A DNA stretch of 64,000 nucleotides from Curtobacterium pusillum (lineage in GTDB: Bacteria; Actinomycetota; Actinomycetes; Actinomycetales; Microbacteriaceae), in contig NZ_JABMCE010000077.1 in assembly GCF_013359865.1 (NCBI RefSeq), positions 1 through 64,000 on the forward strand, read 5' to 3'. The position numbers were made by a program, and so were the translations under genes. Shown piece by piece: positions 10,127 through 21,726 of this stretch. How positions within the stretch are numbered: the first letter of the stretch is position 1; each line of letters opens with the position of its first letter. The notes under the pieces were generated by a model. The model was not told where the DNA came from. It did not search any database and worked only from the letters and a program-made list of their open reading frames with translations.

Positions 10127-10789
10127 TCAGGCGATCTGGGCGGCCTCGCGTTGGGAGGCGACGAAGGCGCTGACCTCCGCGCGCAGGTCGGTGTGCTCCT
10201 CGACCAGCACCGCGTGGATGCCGACGCTCCGGGCGCCCTCGACGTTGATCGGCATGTCGTCGGCGAAGAACGTGCGCGCCGCGGGCACGCCGTGGTGCTC
10301 CAGCGCCCGGGTGAAGACCTCGGGCTCGGGCTTGCGGGCCCCGAAGTTGCTCGTCGTGTCGAGGTGCTCGCCGAACAGCGGCGGCAGCGACGGCGCCCAG
10401 TGGTGGATCCACCGACCGGCCAGCGGCCCGTTGTTCGTGAGGAGCCCGACCCGGCCGTGCTCGGCCGCAAGGCGGACGGCCTCGATCCGCTCCGGCAGCT
10501 CCGTCATCGCGGCTCCGCGGATCCGGACCCACTCGGACTCGGGCACCTCGCACTCCATCGCGGCAGCGAAGGCCGCCAGGTACTCGTCCCCGTCGGCGAA
10601 GTGCCCCGCCTCGGCACGCATCTCGTGCCCGCAGTCCCACCAGCGCCGGCGGAGCTCCTGGAACCCGTGTCCGGTGAACTCCGCGAGGGCGGCCATCCGG
10701 ACCTGCCAGTCGTACCGGACGAGGACCTCGTCCATGTCGAAGAGGAACAGGAGTCGGGGCGCGGGCGTCTCGTTCACGATGCCACCCAT
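10127..10789 (-). CDS. HAD-family hydrolase
   Basis: 220-residue haloacid-dehalogenase-type phosphatase. Motif I is LFDMDEVL near residue 17 (nucleophile Asp and acid/base Asp), motif II LLTNNGP, motif III lysine in GARKPEPEVF and motif IV FADDMPINVEGA. This is the subfamily IA arrangement with a helical cap between motifs I and II. Likely a small-molecule phosphatase; substrate not predictable. It diverges from tsaC with a shared promoter; the ATG at 10789 lies eight bases from the -10. A GTG four codons further in is an alternative start. Confidence 0.88.
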   Translation of the reverse strand: MGGIVNETPAPRLLFLFDMDEVLVRYDWQVRMAALAEFTGHGFQELRRRWWDCGHEMRAEAGHFADGDEYLAAFAAAMECEVPESEWVRIRGAAMTELPERIEAVRLAAEHGRVGLLTNNGPLAGRWIHHWAPSLPPLFGEHLDTTSNFGARKPEPEVFTRALEHHGVPAARTFFADDMPINVEGARSVGIHAVLVEEHTDLRAEVSAFVASQREAAQIA

Positions 10790-10797
10790 TGTGTCGC

Positions 10798-10805
10798 ACT
10801 ATCAT
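10798..10805. promoter_or_regulatory. Overlapping divergent -10 elements (HAD / tsaC)
   Basis: The octamer ACTATCAT reads TATCAT on the plus strand (10800-10805), nine bases before the tsaC ATG, and GATAGT on the minus strand (10798-10803), eight bases before the HAD ATG. The near-symmetric -10 would drive both genes as leaderless mRNAs. Confidence 0.5.
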
Positions 10806-10814
10806 CGTCGAGTC

Positions 10815-11489
10815 ATGGCATCCCGATACGACTGCACCGACTCCGACGGGCTCCTGACCGGGATGCGGCTCGCACGTGCCGCGCTCGGGCGCGGAGAGCT
10901 CGTCGTCGTCCCCACCGACACCGTCTACGGCGTGGCCGCGGACGCCTTCAGCGCGACCGCCGTCCAGCGCCTCCTCGACGCGAAGGGCCGCACCCGGCAG
11001 TCGCCGCCGCCGGTCCTCATCCCCGGCCCGCCGACCCTCGACGCGCTCGCGAGCGACATCCCGCAGCAGGTGCGGGACCTCGTCGACGAGTTCTGGCCAG
11101 GGGGTCTCACCGTGATCCTCCGCGCCCAGCCGTCGCTCGACTGGGACCTCGGCGAGACGCGCGGCACGGTCGCGCTCCGGATGCCGGACTCGCGCATCGC
11201 GCTCGAGCTCCTGCAGGAGGTCGGGCCGCTCGCGGTGTCCTCCGCGAACTCCACGGGCGACCCGGCGGCGATGGACGCCGACCAGGCCGAGGCGATGCTC
11301 GGCGACAGCGTCGCGGTGTACCTCGACGGCGGCCCGCTCGACGCGCACGAGGGGTACGAGGCGTCCACCGGGTCGACGATCGTGGACGCCACGGGGCTCT
11401 CGGACGGCGGGAAGCTCCGCATCGTCCGTCACGGTGTGATCTCCGACGACGAGATCACCAGGGTCGTCGGAGCCGACCTCGTCGGATGA
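10815..11489 (+). CDS. tsaC: L-threonylcarbamoyladenylate synthase (Sua5/YciO/YrdC)
   Basis: Makes threonylcarbamoyl-AMP from threonine, bicarbonate and ATP for t6A modification of ANN-decoding tRNAs. The 224-residue protein shows the family signatures PTDTVYGVAADA near residue 32, KGRTRQSPPPVLI, FWPGGLTVIL and the SSANSTGDPAA loop. The frame is open far upstream, but the ATG at 10815 follows the TATCAT promoter and matches the family N-terminus. Its stop overlaps the next gene's ATG (ATGA). It lies 3' of prmC as in many actinobacteria. Confidence 0.94.
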   Translation: MASRYDCTDSDGLLTGMRLARAALGRGELVVVPTDTVYGVAADAFSATAVQRLLDAKGRTRQSPPPVLIPGPPTLDALASDIPQQVRDLVDEFWPGGLTVILRAQPSLDWDLGETRGTVALRMPDSRIALELLQEVGPLAVSSANSTGDPAAMDADQAEAMLGDSVAVYLDGGPLDAHEGYEASTGSTIVDATGLSDGGKLRIVRHGVISDDEITRVVGADLVG

Positions 11490-12712
11490 AGTACTACCTG
11501 CTCGCGGGGGCCATCGCGGCGGTCGTGAGCTTCTGCGTCAGCTGGATCGTGTGGAAGCTGGGGCTGAAGTACAAGTGGTACCCGAAGGTCCGTGAGCGGG
11601 ACGTGCACCGCACGCCGACCCCTCGGCTCGGCGGGATCGCGATGTACATCGGGGTCATCGTGTCCCTGCTCGCGGCGTGGTTCCTGTTCCCGTCCATCGC
11701 GGGGACCGACTACTTCCGCCTGGTGTTCTCCGAACCGGGACGCGTGCTCGCGGTGCTCGGGGGAGCGACCATCATCGTGGTGCTCGGCGTCGCGGACGAC
11801 ATCTGGGACCTCGACTGGATGACGAAGCTCGCCGGGCAGATCATCGCCGCCGGCATCCTGGCGTGGCAGGGCGTGGCGATCGTGTCGTTGCCGATCGGCA
11901 ACACCCTCGGCGTCGGTTCGTCCTACATGAGTCTGATCTTCACCGTGCTGGCGGTGGTGCTCGTCATGAACGCGGTGAACTTCATCGACGGACTGGACGG
12001 TCTCGTGGCGGGCGTGGCGATCATCGCCGGCGGCGTGTTCTTCCTCTACACGTTCTTCATCAACCGCGTGGTCGTGCAGACCGAGTTCTTCTTCAACCTG
12101 CCGTCGCTGCTCACCGCGGTGCTCGTCGGCGCGTGCTTCGGGTTCCTCATCCTCAACTGGCACCCGGCGAAGCTCTTCATGGGCGATGCCGGTGCGCTGC
12201 TCGTGGGCTTCCTCATGGCGACGAGCGCGGTGTCCGTGACGGGGAACATCGACCCCGCCGCGGTGCAGACACGCCAGGCACTGCTGCCGGCGTTCATCCC
12301 GATCCTGCTGCCGTTCGCGATCCTCATCGTGCCGATCCTCGACTTCGGACTCGCGGTCACCCGACGGCTGAGCGCGGGGAAGTCGCCGTTCTCGGCCGAC
12401 CGGAAGCACCTGCACCACCGCCTGCTCGACATGGGGCACTCGCACTTCCACGCGGTGCTCATCTTCTACGCGTGGACGGCCACCGTGGCCGTCGGCTGCC
12501 TGCTCTTCCTCTTCGTGGACTGGTACTGGGTCGTCGTCTTCGTCGCCGTCGGCTTCACGGTGTGCGCCGTCGCCACGTTCGCCCCGCTCGGCCGCAAGCG
12601 CGCCGAGTTCGCCGCGCAGGCCGCCACCCGGTCCACCACCGTGGTGGACGCCAGCCTCGACCCGCTCGACCGGGCCGCCAACGACCGCTCGATCCCAGGA
12701 GACATCACGTGA
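11486..12712 (+). CDS. Undecaprenyl-phosphate GlcNAc-1-phosphate transferase (WecA/TagO family)
   Basis: Membrane enzyme moving a sugar-1-phosphate from a UDP-sugar to undecaprenyl phosphate, the first step of wall-polymer synthesis. 408 residues with about 11 transmembrane helices; cytosolic motifs RLGGIAMY, VADDIWDLDW (Mg-binding Asp pair), NFIDGLDGL, HPAKLFMGDAGAL and the HLHHRLL histidine cluster are all present. ATGA overlap with tsaC, and its stop overlaps the next GTG. The C-terminal tail after about residue 370 is hydrophilic and unconserved. Donor specificity (GlcNAc versus another amino sugar) is an inference from the family. Confidence 0.92.
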   Translation: MKYYLLAGAIAAVVSFCVSWIVWKLGLKYKWYPKVRERDVHRTPTPRLGGIAMYIGVIVSLLAAWFLFPSIAGTDYFRLVFSEPGRVLAVLGGATIIVVLGVADDIWDLDWMTKLAGQIIAAGILAWQGVAIVSLPIGNTLGVGSSYMSLIFTVLAVVLVMNAVNFIDGLDGLVAGVAIIAGGVFFLYTFFINRVVVQTEFFFNLPSLLTAVLVGACFGFLILNWHPAKLFMGDAGALLVGFLMATSAVSVTGNIDPAAVQTRQALLPAFIPILLPFAILIVPILDFGLAVTRRLSAGKSPFSADRKHLHHRLLDMGHSHFHAVLIFYAWTATVAVGCLLFLFVDWYWVVVFVAVGFTVCAVATFAPLGRKRAEFAAQAATRSTTVVDASLDPLDRAANDRSIPGDIT

Positions 12713-13212
12713 CCGCACCGAACGCGCTCGACCACGTCCGGCCGGTGTTCCGCCGCATCCTCGTGTGGGCGGCCGTCCTCGCCGTCGCCCTGGCCGTCGT
12801 CGGGGGGATCGTCGGGCTCCTCGTCTCCGGCACGCCGGGGCTCGTCGGCGGGCTCCTCGGTGCCGTGCTGAGCGTCGTGTTCCTCGGACTGACCGCGCTC
12901 TCGGTGCTCGTCGCCCTGCGGGTGTCGAAGGGGCAGATGATCTCGGGAGCCTTCTTCGGGATCGTCATGGGCACGTGGATCCTCAAGTTCATCCTGTTCC
13001 TGGTCGTGCTCCTGCTGCTCCGCGACCGCGCCTGGGTGGACTTCCCGGTGCTCGCGATCGTCATCATCGTCGGCGTCGTCGGGTCGCTCGTCATCGACGT
13101 CGTGGCCGTGGCGAAGGCGCGCATCCCGATCGGGGTCGCACTGCCCGGGGACTCCGACGGCGGTGCGGCGGATCGCTCGACGGATCCTGAGAGCGGTCAC
13201 CCCCGCAACTGA
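12709..13212 (+). CDS. Small membrane protein preceding atpB (AtpI-like position)
   Basis: 167 residues with four predicted transmembrane helices (about 16-40, 45-68, 80-105, 110-135) and a short hydrophilic tail. The GTG start overlaps the stop of the WecA-type gene. Position directly before atpB and topology resemble the AtpI/F0F1 accessory protein found in many ATP synthase operons, but no diagnostic motif is visible, so the role in c-ring assembly or Mg uptake is only inferred from context. Confidence 0.62.
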   Translation: MTAPNALDHVRPVFRRILVWAAVLAVALAVVGGIVGLLVSGTPGLVGGLLGAVLSVVFLGLTALSVLVALRVSKGQMISGAFFGIVMGTWILKFILFLVVLLLLRDRAWVDFPVLAIVIIVGVVGSLVIDVVAVAKARIPIGVALPGDSDGGAADRSTDPESGHPRN

Positions 13213-13220
13213 GAGCCCGG

Positions 13221-13246
13221 GAAGCCTCCCGCACCTGATAGGCTTC
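13221..13246 (+). promoter_or_regulatory. ATP synthase operon promoter with dyad
   Basis: TAGGCT (13239-13244) is a good -10 upstream of atpB, giving a leader of roughly 90 bases. It is embedded in the right arm of an inverted repeat, GAAGCCT (13221-13227) and AGGCTTC (13240-13246), separated by 12 bases. The dyad could be an operator covering the promoter or an unrelated hairpin. Confidence 0.42.
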
Positions 13247-13307
13247 TCGGAGTCCGCGTCCGGAGCACTGCTCGGAGCGGGCGAGCCTCCACAACGTCCA
13301 CCATCGC

Positions 13308-14481
<1,174 letters not shown>

Positions 14482-14490
14482 GGCCTCTCG

Positions 14491-15036
14491 ATGCAGAACG
14501 CACTCATCATCGCGGCCGAGGAGACGCACAATCCCCTCGTACCGCCGCTGTACGACATCGTGTGGTCCGCGGTGGCGTTCGTCGTCATCCTGCTGGTCTT
14601 CTGGCGGGTCATCATCCCGCGGATCACGAAGATGCTCGACGAGCGCACCGAGGCCATCGAGGGTGGCATCAAGAAGGCGGAGGCCGCTCAGGAGCAGGCC
14701 GCTGCCGCGCTCGACGAGTACAACAAGCAGCTCGCCGAGGCCCGTGCCGAGGCGTCGCGGATCCGTGAGCAGGCCCGTTCCGACGCGAACGCGATCGGCA
14801 ACGAGCTCCGCGAGCAGGCGCAGGCCGATGCAGCACGCATCACCGCCAACGCGCAGGCGCAGATCGAGGCCGAGCGTCAGAGCGCGCTCCAGTCGCTCCG
14901 GTCCGAGGTGGGCACGCTCGCCCTCGACCTCGCTTCCGGCGTGATCGGGGAGTCGCTCAAGGACGACGCCAAGTCGACCGCGGTCGTGGACCGCTTCCTC
15001 GCCGACCTCGAGGCCTCGAAGACCGGGGAGCGCTGA
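14491..15036 (+). CDS. atpF: ATP synthase F0 subunit b
   Basis: Peripheral stalk protein linking F0 to F1. One transmembrane helix near residues 24-45 (VWSAVAFVVILLVFW) followed by a long charged coiled coil rich in Ala, Glu, Gln and Arg to about residue 160. 181 residues, normal for actinobacteria with a separate delta subunit. The ATG is nine bases after atpE, with AAGG from the atpE stop region as a weak ribosome-binding site. Confidence 0.96.
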   Translation: MQNALIIAAEETHNPLVPPLYDIVWSAVAFVVILLVFWRVIIPRITKMLDERTEAIEGGIKKAEAAQEQAAAALDEYNKQLAEARAEASRIREQARSDANAIGNELREQAQADAARITANAQAQIEAERQSALQSLRSEVGTLALDLASGVIGESLKDDAKSTAVVDRFLADLEASKTGER

Positions 15037-15038
15037 GC

Positions 15039-15833
15039 ATGCGCAGTGCCACCAGAGAAGCACTGGCGTCGACGAGGGCGGTGCTCGCCGATCTCGGCGG
15101 CACGGCCGACCTCGCCGCCGGTGCCGAGATCCTCGCCGCAGGGCGTGCGATCGCCGGTGCGCCGCAGCTGCTCGGTCTGCTGTCCGACCCGACGGCCGAC
15201 CCGGCCGGCAAGAAGGTGGTCGTCGACCGCGTCTTCGCCGGCCAGTCGACCGCGACTCGCGCGGTCCTGACCGCCGTGGCCGGCTCGCGCTGGTCGTCGC
15301 ACGACGACCTGCTCGTCGGCATCGAGGACGCGGGCATCCGCGCCATCGCGGCCACGGCGCCGTCGGACACGTCGATCGAGTCCGAACTGTTCTCCTTCGA
15401 GTCCGCCGTCCGTTCGGACGCCGACCTCGAACTGGCGCTGGGCACCAAGCTCGGCAGCCCGGCGGAGAAGAGCTCGCTCGTCGAGCGTCTGCTCGGCGGG
15501 AAGGCCTCGGCGCAGACGATCGCGATCCTGTCGCACCTCGTGCAGCAGCCCCGGGGCCGCCGCATCGGCGAACTCGTCCGTGATGCCTCGCGCATCGTGG
15601 CCGACCAGGCAGGCAAGCTCGTCGCGACGGTGATCACCGCGACCCCGCTCTCGGACGGTCAGGCGGCTCGCGTCGCCCGTGGCCTCTCCGAGCGGTACGG
15701 CAAGGACATCAGCATCAACCACGTCGTCGACCCCTCGGTCGTCGGCGGGGTCCGGGTGCAGATCGGCGGCGACGTCATCGACGGCACCGTCTCCACGCGT
15801 CTCTCGGAACTCAGGCTCCAGCTCGCCGGCTGA
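15039..15833 (+). CDS. atpH: ATP synthase F1 subunit delta
   Basis: Connects the b stalk to the top of F1. 264 residues, longer than the roughly 180 of Escherichia coli delta, with the conserved C-terminal [23 protein letters not shown] and the [17 protein letters not shown] beta segment. It starts two bases after atpF. In mycobacteria b and delta are fused in one gene; here they are separate. Confidence 0.95.
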   Translation: MRSATREALASTRAVLADLGGTADLAAGAEILAAGRAIAGAPQLLGLLSDPTADPAGKKVVVDRVFAGQSTATRAVLTAVAGSRWSSHDDLLVGIEDAGIRAIAATAPSDTSIESELFSFESAVRSDADLELALGTKLGSPAEKSSLVERLLGGKASAQTIAILSHLVQQPRGRRIGELVRDASRIVADQAGKLVATVITATPLSDGQAARVARGLSERYGKDISINHVVDPSVVGGVRVQIGGDVIDGTVSTRLSELRLQLAG

Positions 15834-15940
15834 GCGTACGGTCGAAGTCGCCCCTCCCAAGTCCACAACGGGAACTGCCGAGTCAGGCAGCGTCACCCTC
15901 TCGGAGCCGAACGGCCCCGGAAACCAACAAGGAAAATCCC

Positions 15941-17569
15941 ATGGCAGACATCACCATCAGCCCCGATGAGATCCGTGATGCCCTGAAGGACTTCGTCTCG
16001 AACTACGAGCCGACGAAGGCCTCCACGGCCGAGGTCGGGCACGTCATCGACGCCGGCGACGGCATCGCGCACGTCGAGGGCCTCCCCGGCGTCATGGCGA
16101 ACGAGCTCATCCGCTTCGAGGACGGCACGCTCGGCCTCGCGCAGAACCTGGACGAGGACGAGATCGGCGCCATCGTGCTCGGCGAGTTCGCCGGTGTCGA
16201 AGAGGGCCAGGAAGTCACCCGCACGGGCGAGGTCCTCTCGGTCCCCGTCGGCGACGGCTTCCTCGGTCGCGTCGTCGACCCGCTCGGCGCACCGATCGAC
16301 GGGCTCGGCGAGATCCCGGCCGAGGGGCGTCGCGCCCTCGAGCTCCAGGCGCCCGGCGTCATGGCCCGCAAGTCGGTCCACGAGCCGCTCCAGACCGGCA
16401 TCAAGGCCATCGACGCGATGATCCCCGTCGGCCGCGGTCAGCGTCAGCTGATCATCGGCGACCGCCAGACCGGCAAGACGGCGATCGCGATCGACACGAT
16501 CATCAACCAGAAGGCCAACTGGGAGTCGGGCGACGAGGACAAGCAGGTCCGCTGCATCTACGTCGCCATCGGTCAGAAGGGCTCCACGATCGCCTCGGTC
16601 AAGGGTGCGCTCGAGGACGCCGGTGCGATGGAGTACACCACCATCGTCGCCGCCCCGGCCTCCGACCCGGCCGGCTTCAAGTACCTCGCGCCGTACACCG
16701 GATCGGCCATCGGCCAGCACTGGATGTACGCCGGCAAGCACGTCCTCGTCATCTTCGACGACCTGTCGAAGCAGGCCGAGGCCTACCGTGCCGTGTCCCT
16801 CCTCCTCCGTCGTCCGCCGGGCCGTGAAGCCTACCCGGGTGACGTCTTCTACCTGCACTCCCGTCTGCTGGAGCGTTGCGCGAAGCTGTCCGACGAGCTC
16901 GGCGCCGGTTCGATGACGGGTCTCCCGATCATCGAGACCAAGGCGAACGACGTCTCGGCGTACATCCCGACCAACGTGATCTCGATCACCGACGGCCAGA
17001 TCTTCCTGCAGTCGGACCTGTTCAACGCGAACCAGCGTCCGGCCGTCGACGTCGGCATCTCGGTGTCCCGGGTCGGTGGTGACGCACAGGTCAAGTCGAT
17101 CAAGAAGGTCTCCGGCACGCTCAAGCTCGAGCTCGCGCAGTACCGCTCGCTCGAGGCGTTCGCGATGTTCGCGTCCGACCTCGACCAGGCGTCGCGTCGT
17201 CAGCTCGAGCGCGGTGCCCGGCTGACCGAGCTCCTCAAGCAGCCGCAGTACTCGCCGTACCCGGTCGAGGAGCAGGTCGTCTCGATCTGGGCCGGCACCA
17301 ACGGCAAGCTCGACGAGGTCCCCGTGGGCGACGTGCTCCGTTTCGAGTCGGAGCTGCTCGACCACCTGCGCCGCAACTCGGACGTGCTGACCACCCTGCG
17401 CGAGACGAACCAGCTCAGCGACGACACCGTCGCCGAGATGAGCAAGCAGATCGACGAGTTCTCGAAGAGCTTCCAGACGAGCGAGGGCAAGACGCTCGGG
17501 TCCGAGCAGTTCGAGGCCGCGCAGGCCGAGGACGTCGACCAGGAGCAGATCGTCAAGGGTCGTCGCTAA
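15941..17569 (+). CDS. atpA: ATP synthase F1 subunit alpha
   Basis: Non-catalytic nucleotide-binding subunit of the F1 hexamer. 542 residues: N-terminal beta-barrel, Walker [12 protein letters not shown] (G173-A183), [15 protein letters not shown]alker B region, the signature [23 protein letters not shown], and a helical C-terminal domain with an acidic actinobacterial extension. The ATG at 15941 follows AAGGAAA. The 107-base gap after atpH contains no gene. Confidence 0.98.
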   Translation: MADITISPDEIRDALKDFVSNYEPTKASTAEVGHVIDAGDGIAHVEGLPGVMANELIRFEDGTLGLAQNLDEDEIGAIVLGEFAGVEEGQEVTRTGEVLSVPVGDGFLGRVVDPLGAPIDGLGEIPAEGRRALELQAPGVMARKSVHEPLQTGIKAIDAMIPVGRGQRQLIIGDRQTGKTAIAIDTIINQKANWESGDEDKQVRCIYVAIGQKGSTIASVKGALEDAGAMEYTTIVAAPASDPAGFKYLAPYTGSAIGQHWMYAGKHVLVIFDDLSKQAEAYRAVSLLLRRPPGREAYPGDVFYLHSRLLERCAKLSDELGAGSMTGLPIIETKANDVSAYIPTNVISITDGQIFLQSDLFNANQRPAVDVGISVSRVGGDAQVKSIKKVSGTLKLELAQYRSLEAFAMFASDLDQASRRQLERGARLTELLKQPQYSPYPVEEQVVSIWAGTNGKLDEVPVGDVLRFESELLDHLRRNSDVLTTLRETNQLSDDTVAEMSKQIDEFSKSFQTSEGKTLGSEQFEAAQAEDVDQEQIVKGRR

Positions 17570-19974
<2,405 letters not shown>

Positions 19975-19975
19975 C

Positions 19976-20239
19976 ATGGCGGCACTCACCGTGAGTGTCG
20001 TCTCGGCCGACCGCGAGGTCTGGTCGGGCGACGCCACCATGGTCGTCGCACGCACGACGGAGGGCCAGATCGGTATCCTCGCGGGACACGAGCCGCTGCT
20101 CGCGACCCTCGCGCAGGGTCAGGTCCGCATCACCCGGGCCGACGGCTCGACGGTGGCGGCGGACGCCGAGGACGGCTTCCTGTCGGTCGAGCACGACACG
20201 GTCACGATCGTGGCGCGGCAGGCCGCGCTGGCGTCCTGA
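19976..20239 (+). CDS. atpC: ATP synthase F1 subunit epsilon
   Basis: Rotor subunit that couples gamma to the c-ring and can inhibit ATPase. Only 87 residues: the beta-sandwich domain alone (LTVSVVSADREVWSGDA, GILAGHEPLLATL), lacking the C-terminal helical hairpin that inhibits ATP hydrolysis in longer homologues. Short epsilon subunits are common in actinobacteria. It starts one base after the atpD stop. Confidence 0.96.
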   Translation: MAALTVSVVSADREVWSGDATMVVARTTEGQIGILAGHEPLLATLAQGQVRITRADGSTVAADAEDGFLSVEHDTVTIVARQAALAS

Positions 20240-20244
20240 CCGGA

Positions 20245-21009
20245 CTGACCGTCCTCCTCCCGCCTTCGGAGACGAAGCGGGAGGGCGGGGACACGGACTG
20301 CACGCTCGATCTGCGTGCGCTGTCGTTCCCGGAACTGTCCGACGAGCGGGCCGCGGTGATCACCGCGGCCCGCTCCGTCAGTTCCGAGGAGTCCTCTGCC
20401 CGGACGGCGTTGAAGCTCGGGCCGAAGTCGATCGAGGAGCGGTTCCGCAACCTCGCGCTCGAGACCTCGGGCACGATGCCGGCGATCGACCGGTACACGG
20501 GCGTGCTGTACGACCCGCTCGGCTCGCTCACCGCGGACGAGACGTCCCGCGCGTGGTGGTTCGACCACGTCGTCATCCAGTCCGCGATGTTCGGTCCGAT
20601 CGGCGGCGGCGACCCCGTGCCCGCCTACCGGCTCTCGCACGATTCGCGGCTCGGGTCGATCCGGCTCGCGTCCCACTGGCCGGGCCCGTCGTCCAGGCTG
20701 CTCGCGGCGCACACCGCGGGCGGCCTCGTCCTCGACCTGCGCTCCGAGGGGTACCGGCAGCTCGGCCCCGTGTCCGGCGCTGTCGCGCCGCGCGTCGTGA
20801 GCGTCGACGGTTCCGGACGCCGCAGAGCGCTCAACCACTGGAACAAGACCGCGAAGGGTCGCCTCGTGGGGCTGCTCGCGCGGACGGGTGCCGACGTGTC
20901 CTCCCTGCCCGAGCTCGTCGCCTGGGCAGCGGCGCACGGGGTGGTGTTCGAGGAGCACGACGGCTCGTGGGACCTCGTCGCCGAGAGTCTCGAACCCGCC
21001 ACGGTCTGA
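20245..21009 (+). CDS. yaaA: YaaA-family (DUF328) protein, probable CTG start
   Basis: YaaA proteins protect against peroxide stress by limiting free iron. The family N-terminus, (V)LLPPSETK, is encoded at 20251-20277 immediately after atpC, but that frame has no ATG, GTG or TTG for more than 200 bases upstream. Only CTG codons at 20236 (overlapping the atpC stop) or 20245 can start it. Starting at 20245 gives 254 residues, the normal family length. Further family-like segments are RYTGVLYDPLG near 90 and NHWNKTAKGRLVGLLAR near 195. A conventional call at GTG 20356 would lose 37 residues, including the signature. A strong hairpin covers the first codons. Confidence 0.82.
   Translation: MTVLLPPSETKREGGDTDCTLDLRALSFPELSDERAAVITAARSVSSEESSARTALKLGPKSIEERFRNLALETSGTMPAIDRYTGVLYDPLGSLTADETSRAWWFDHVVIQSAMFGPIGGGDPVPAYRLSHDSRLGSIRLASHWPGPSSRLLAAHTAGGLVLDLRSEGYRQLGPVSGAVAPRVVSVDGSGRRRALNHWNKTAKGRLVGLLARTGADVSSLPELVAWAAAHGVVFEEHDGSWDLVAESLEPATV
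20256..20284 (+). terminator. GNRA-loop hairpin after atpC, inside yaaA
   Basis: CCTCCCGC (20256-20263) plus CTTCG pairs with CGAAG plus CGGGAGG, closing a GAGA tetraloop: 12 base pairs with one bulged C. It starts 17 bases after the atpC stop and could attenuate transcription leaving the atp operon or hinder yaaA translation. It lies in codons for the conserved LLPPSETKREGG, so part of the symmetry may be coding constraint. Confidence 0.45.
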
Positions 21010-21014
21010 CCTGC

Positions 21015-21048
21015 GCCCCGTCTCGGTCCTCCACAGGACGGGCGGGGC
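21015..21048 (+). terminator. Terminator-like hairpin after yaaA
   Basis: GCCCC (21015-21019) pairs with GGGGC (21044-21048) and GTCCT (21026-21030) with AGGAC (21035-21039) around a CCAC loop, with a partly paired middle. It lies six bases after the yaaA stop and carries the TCCTCCACAGG core also seen in the tandem hairpins after 37648. Confidence 0.5.
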
Positions 21049-21093
21049 CCGCGCGTTCCACAGATGGCCGTTCCGTTCCGGCCTGGAGGCGCG

Positions 21094-21672
21094 GTGTGCG
21101 TTTCGATGTCGTGCATGATCCCCGTCACGACACGCAGTCATCCCTCCGCCGCAGTGCGCTACCCCCGCGAGATCGCCGCCGCCGTCACCCTCCCGGCGGC
21201 CTGCGCCGCCCTCGTCGCGCCCGGCCGCGGGCGGCTCCCGCGCGCGGCGTCGATCGCGGTCCTCACCGCGTGCGGCGCTCTCGCGCCGCGCTTCGCGCTG
21301 GTCGCGTTCCTCACCGCGGCCGACCACCGGGATCCACGGACGGTCACCGCGTTCGATCCCTTCCGCGACCCGACGCCGCCGGCGCTCTGCGGGTTCGGCC
21401 CGGAGCCGGATCGTGGTCGGCTCCGGACCGCGGGGGACCGCTGCGCCGATGCATGGCGGTCGTGGCGCGCCGAGGACCTCTCCGCCGACACGGCTGCCGG
21501 TGCTGCGGGTGCCCTCGCGCTGGCGTCGTGGTGTTCGTGGGCGCTCGGGTCGGCAGCACGCGCACAGACCCGGGCGCAGTACGCGCTGGACACCCGCGCG
21601 GACGATCCGCTGGCCGCCCTCGTGCTCCGGTCCGTCCGCGCGGGCAGTGGCCCGGCGTGGGAGCGGCGATGA
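21094..21672 (+). CDS. Uncharacterised actinobacterial protein, weakly DUF4192-like C-terminus
   Basis: About 192 residues, Ala- and Arg-rich, with a moderately hydrophobic stretch in the first half (AVTLPAACAALVAP...AVLTACGALAPRFALVAFL). The C-terminal part (AGALALASWCSWALGSAARAQTRAQYALDTRADDPLAALVLRSV) resembles the end of DUF4192 proteins of actinobacteria, but the N-terminal DUF4192 features are absent, so this is tentative. Starts are possible at ATG 21064, GTG 21094, ATG 21106 and ATG 21115; GGAGG at 21085-21089 favours 21094. It ends 55 bases before the signalling cluster and may not belong to it. Function unknown. Confidence 0.55.
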   Translation: MCVSMSCMIPVTTRSHPSAAVRYPREIAAAVTLPAACAALVAPGRGRLPRAASIAVLTACGALAPRFALVAFLTAADHRDPRTVTAFDPFRDPTPPALCGFGPEPDRGRLRTAGDRCADAWRSWRAEDLSADTAAGAAGALALASWCSWALGSAARAQTRAQYALDTRADDPLAALVLRSVRAGSGPAWERR

Positions 21673-21693
21673 CGACCGGGGGACAGGATCGTC

Positions 21694-21711
21694 TACGGTG
21701 GTCTCGACCAC
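21694..21711 (+). promoter_or_regulatory. Promoter and dyad operator of the signalling cluster
   Basis: TACGGT (21694-21699) is a -10 whose start point would fall around 21705. A perfect dyad GTGGTC-TC-GACCAC (21698-21711) overlaps its end and the start point, the position of a repressor operator. A GGAGG ribosome-binding site follows before the GTG at 21727. Confidence 0.5.
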
Positions 21712-21726
21712 GCTTGGAGGGCTCGA

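Noticed and set aside
9680..11485. Plus-strand open frame preceding the WecA-type gene
   Set aside because: It runs through prmC and tsaC in another frame; only the part from ATG 11486 has membrane-protein sequence and family motifs.
21094..21672. Confident DUF4192 assignment
   Set aside because: Only the last 50 residues look similar; the conserved N-terminal part of DUF4192 is missing, so it is kept as uncharacterised.
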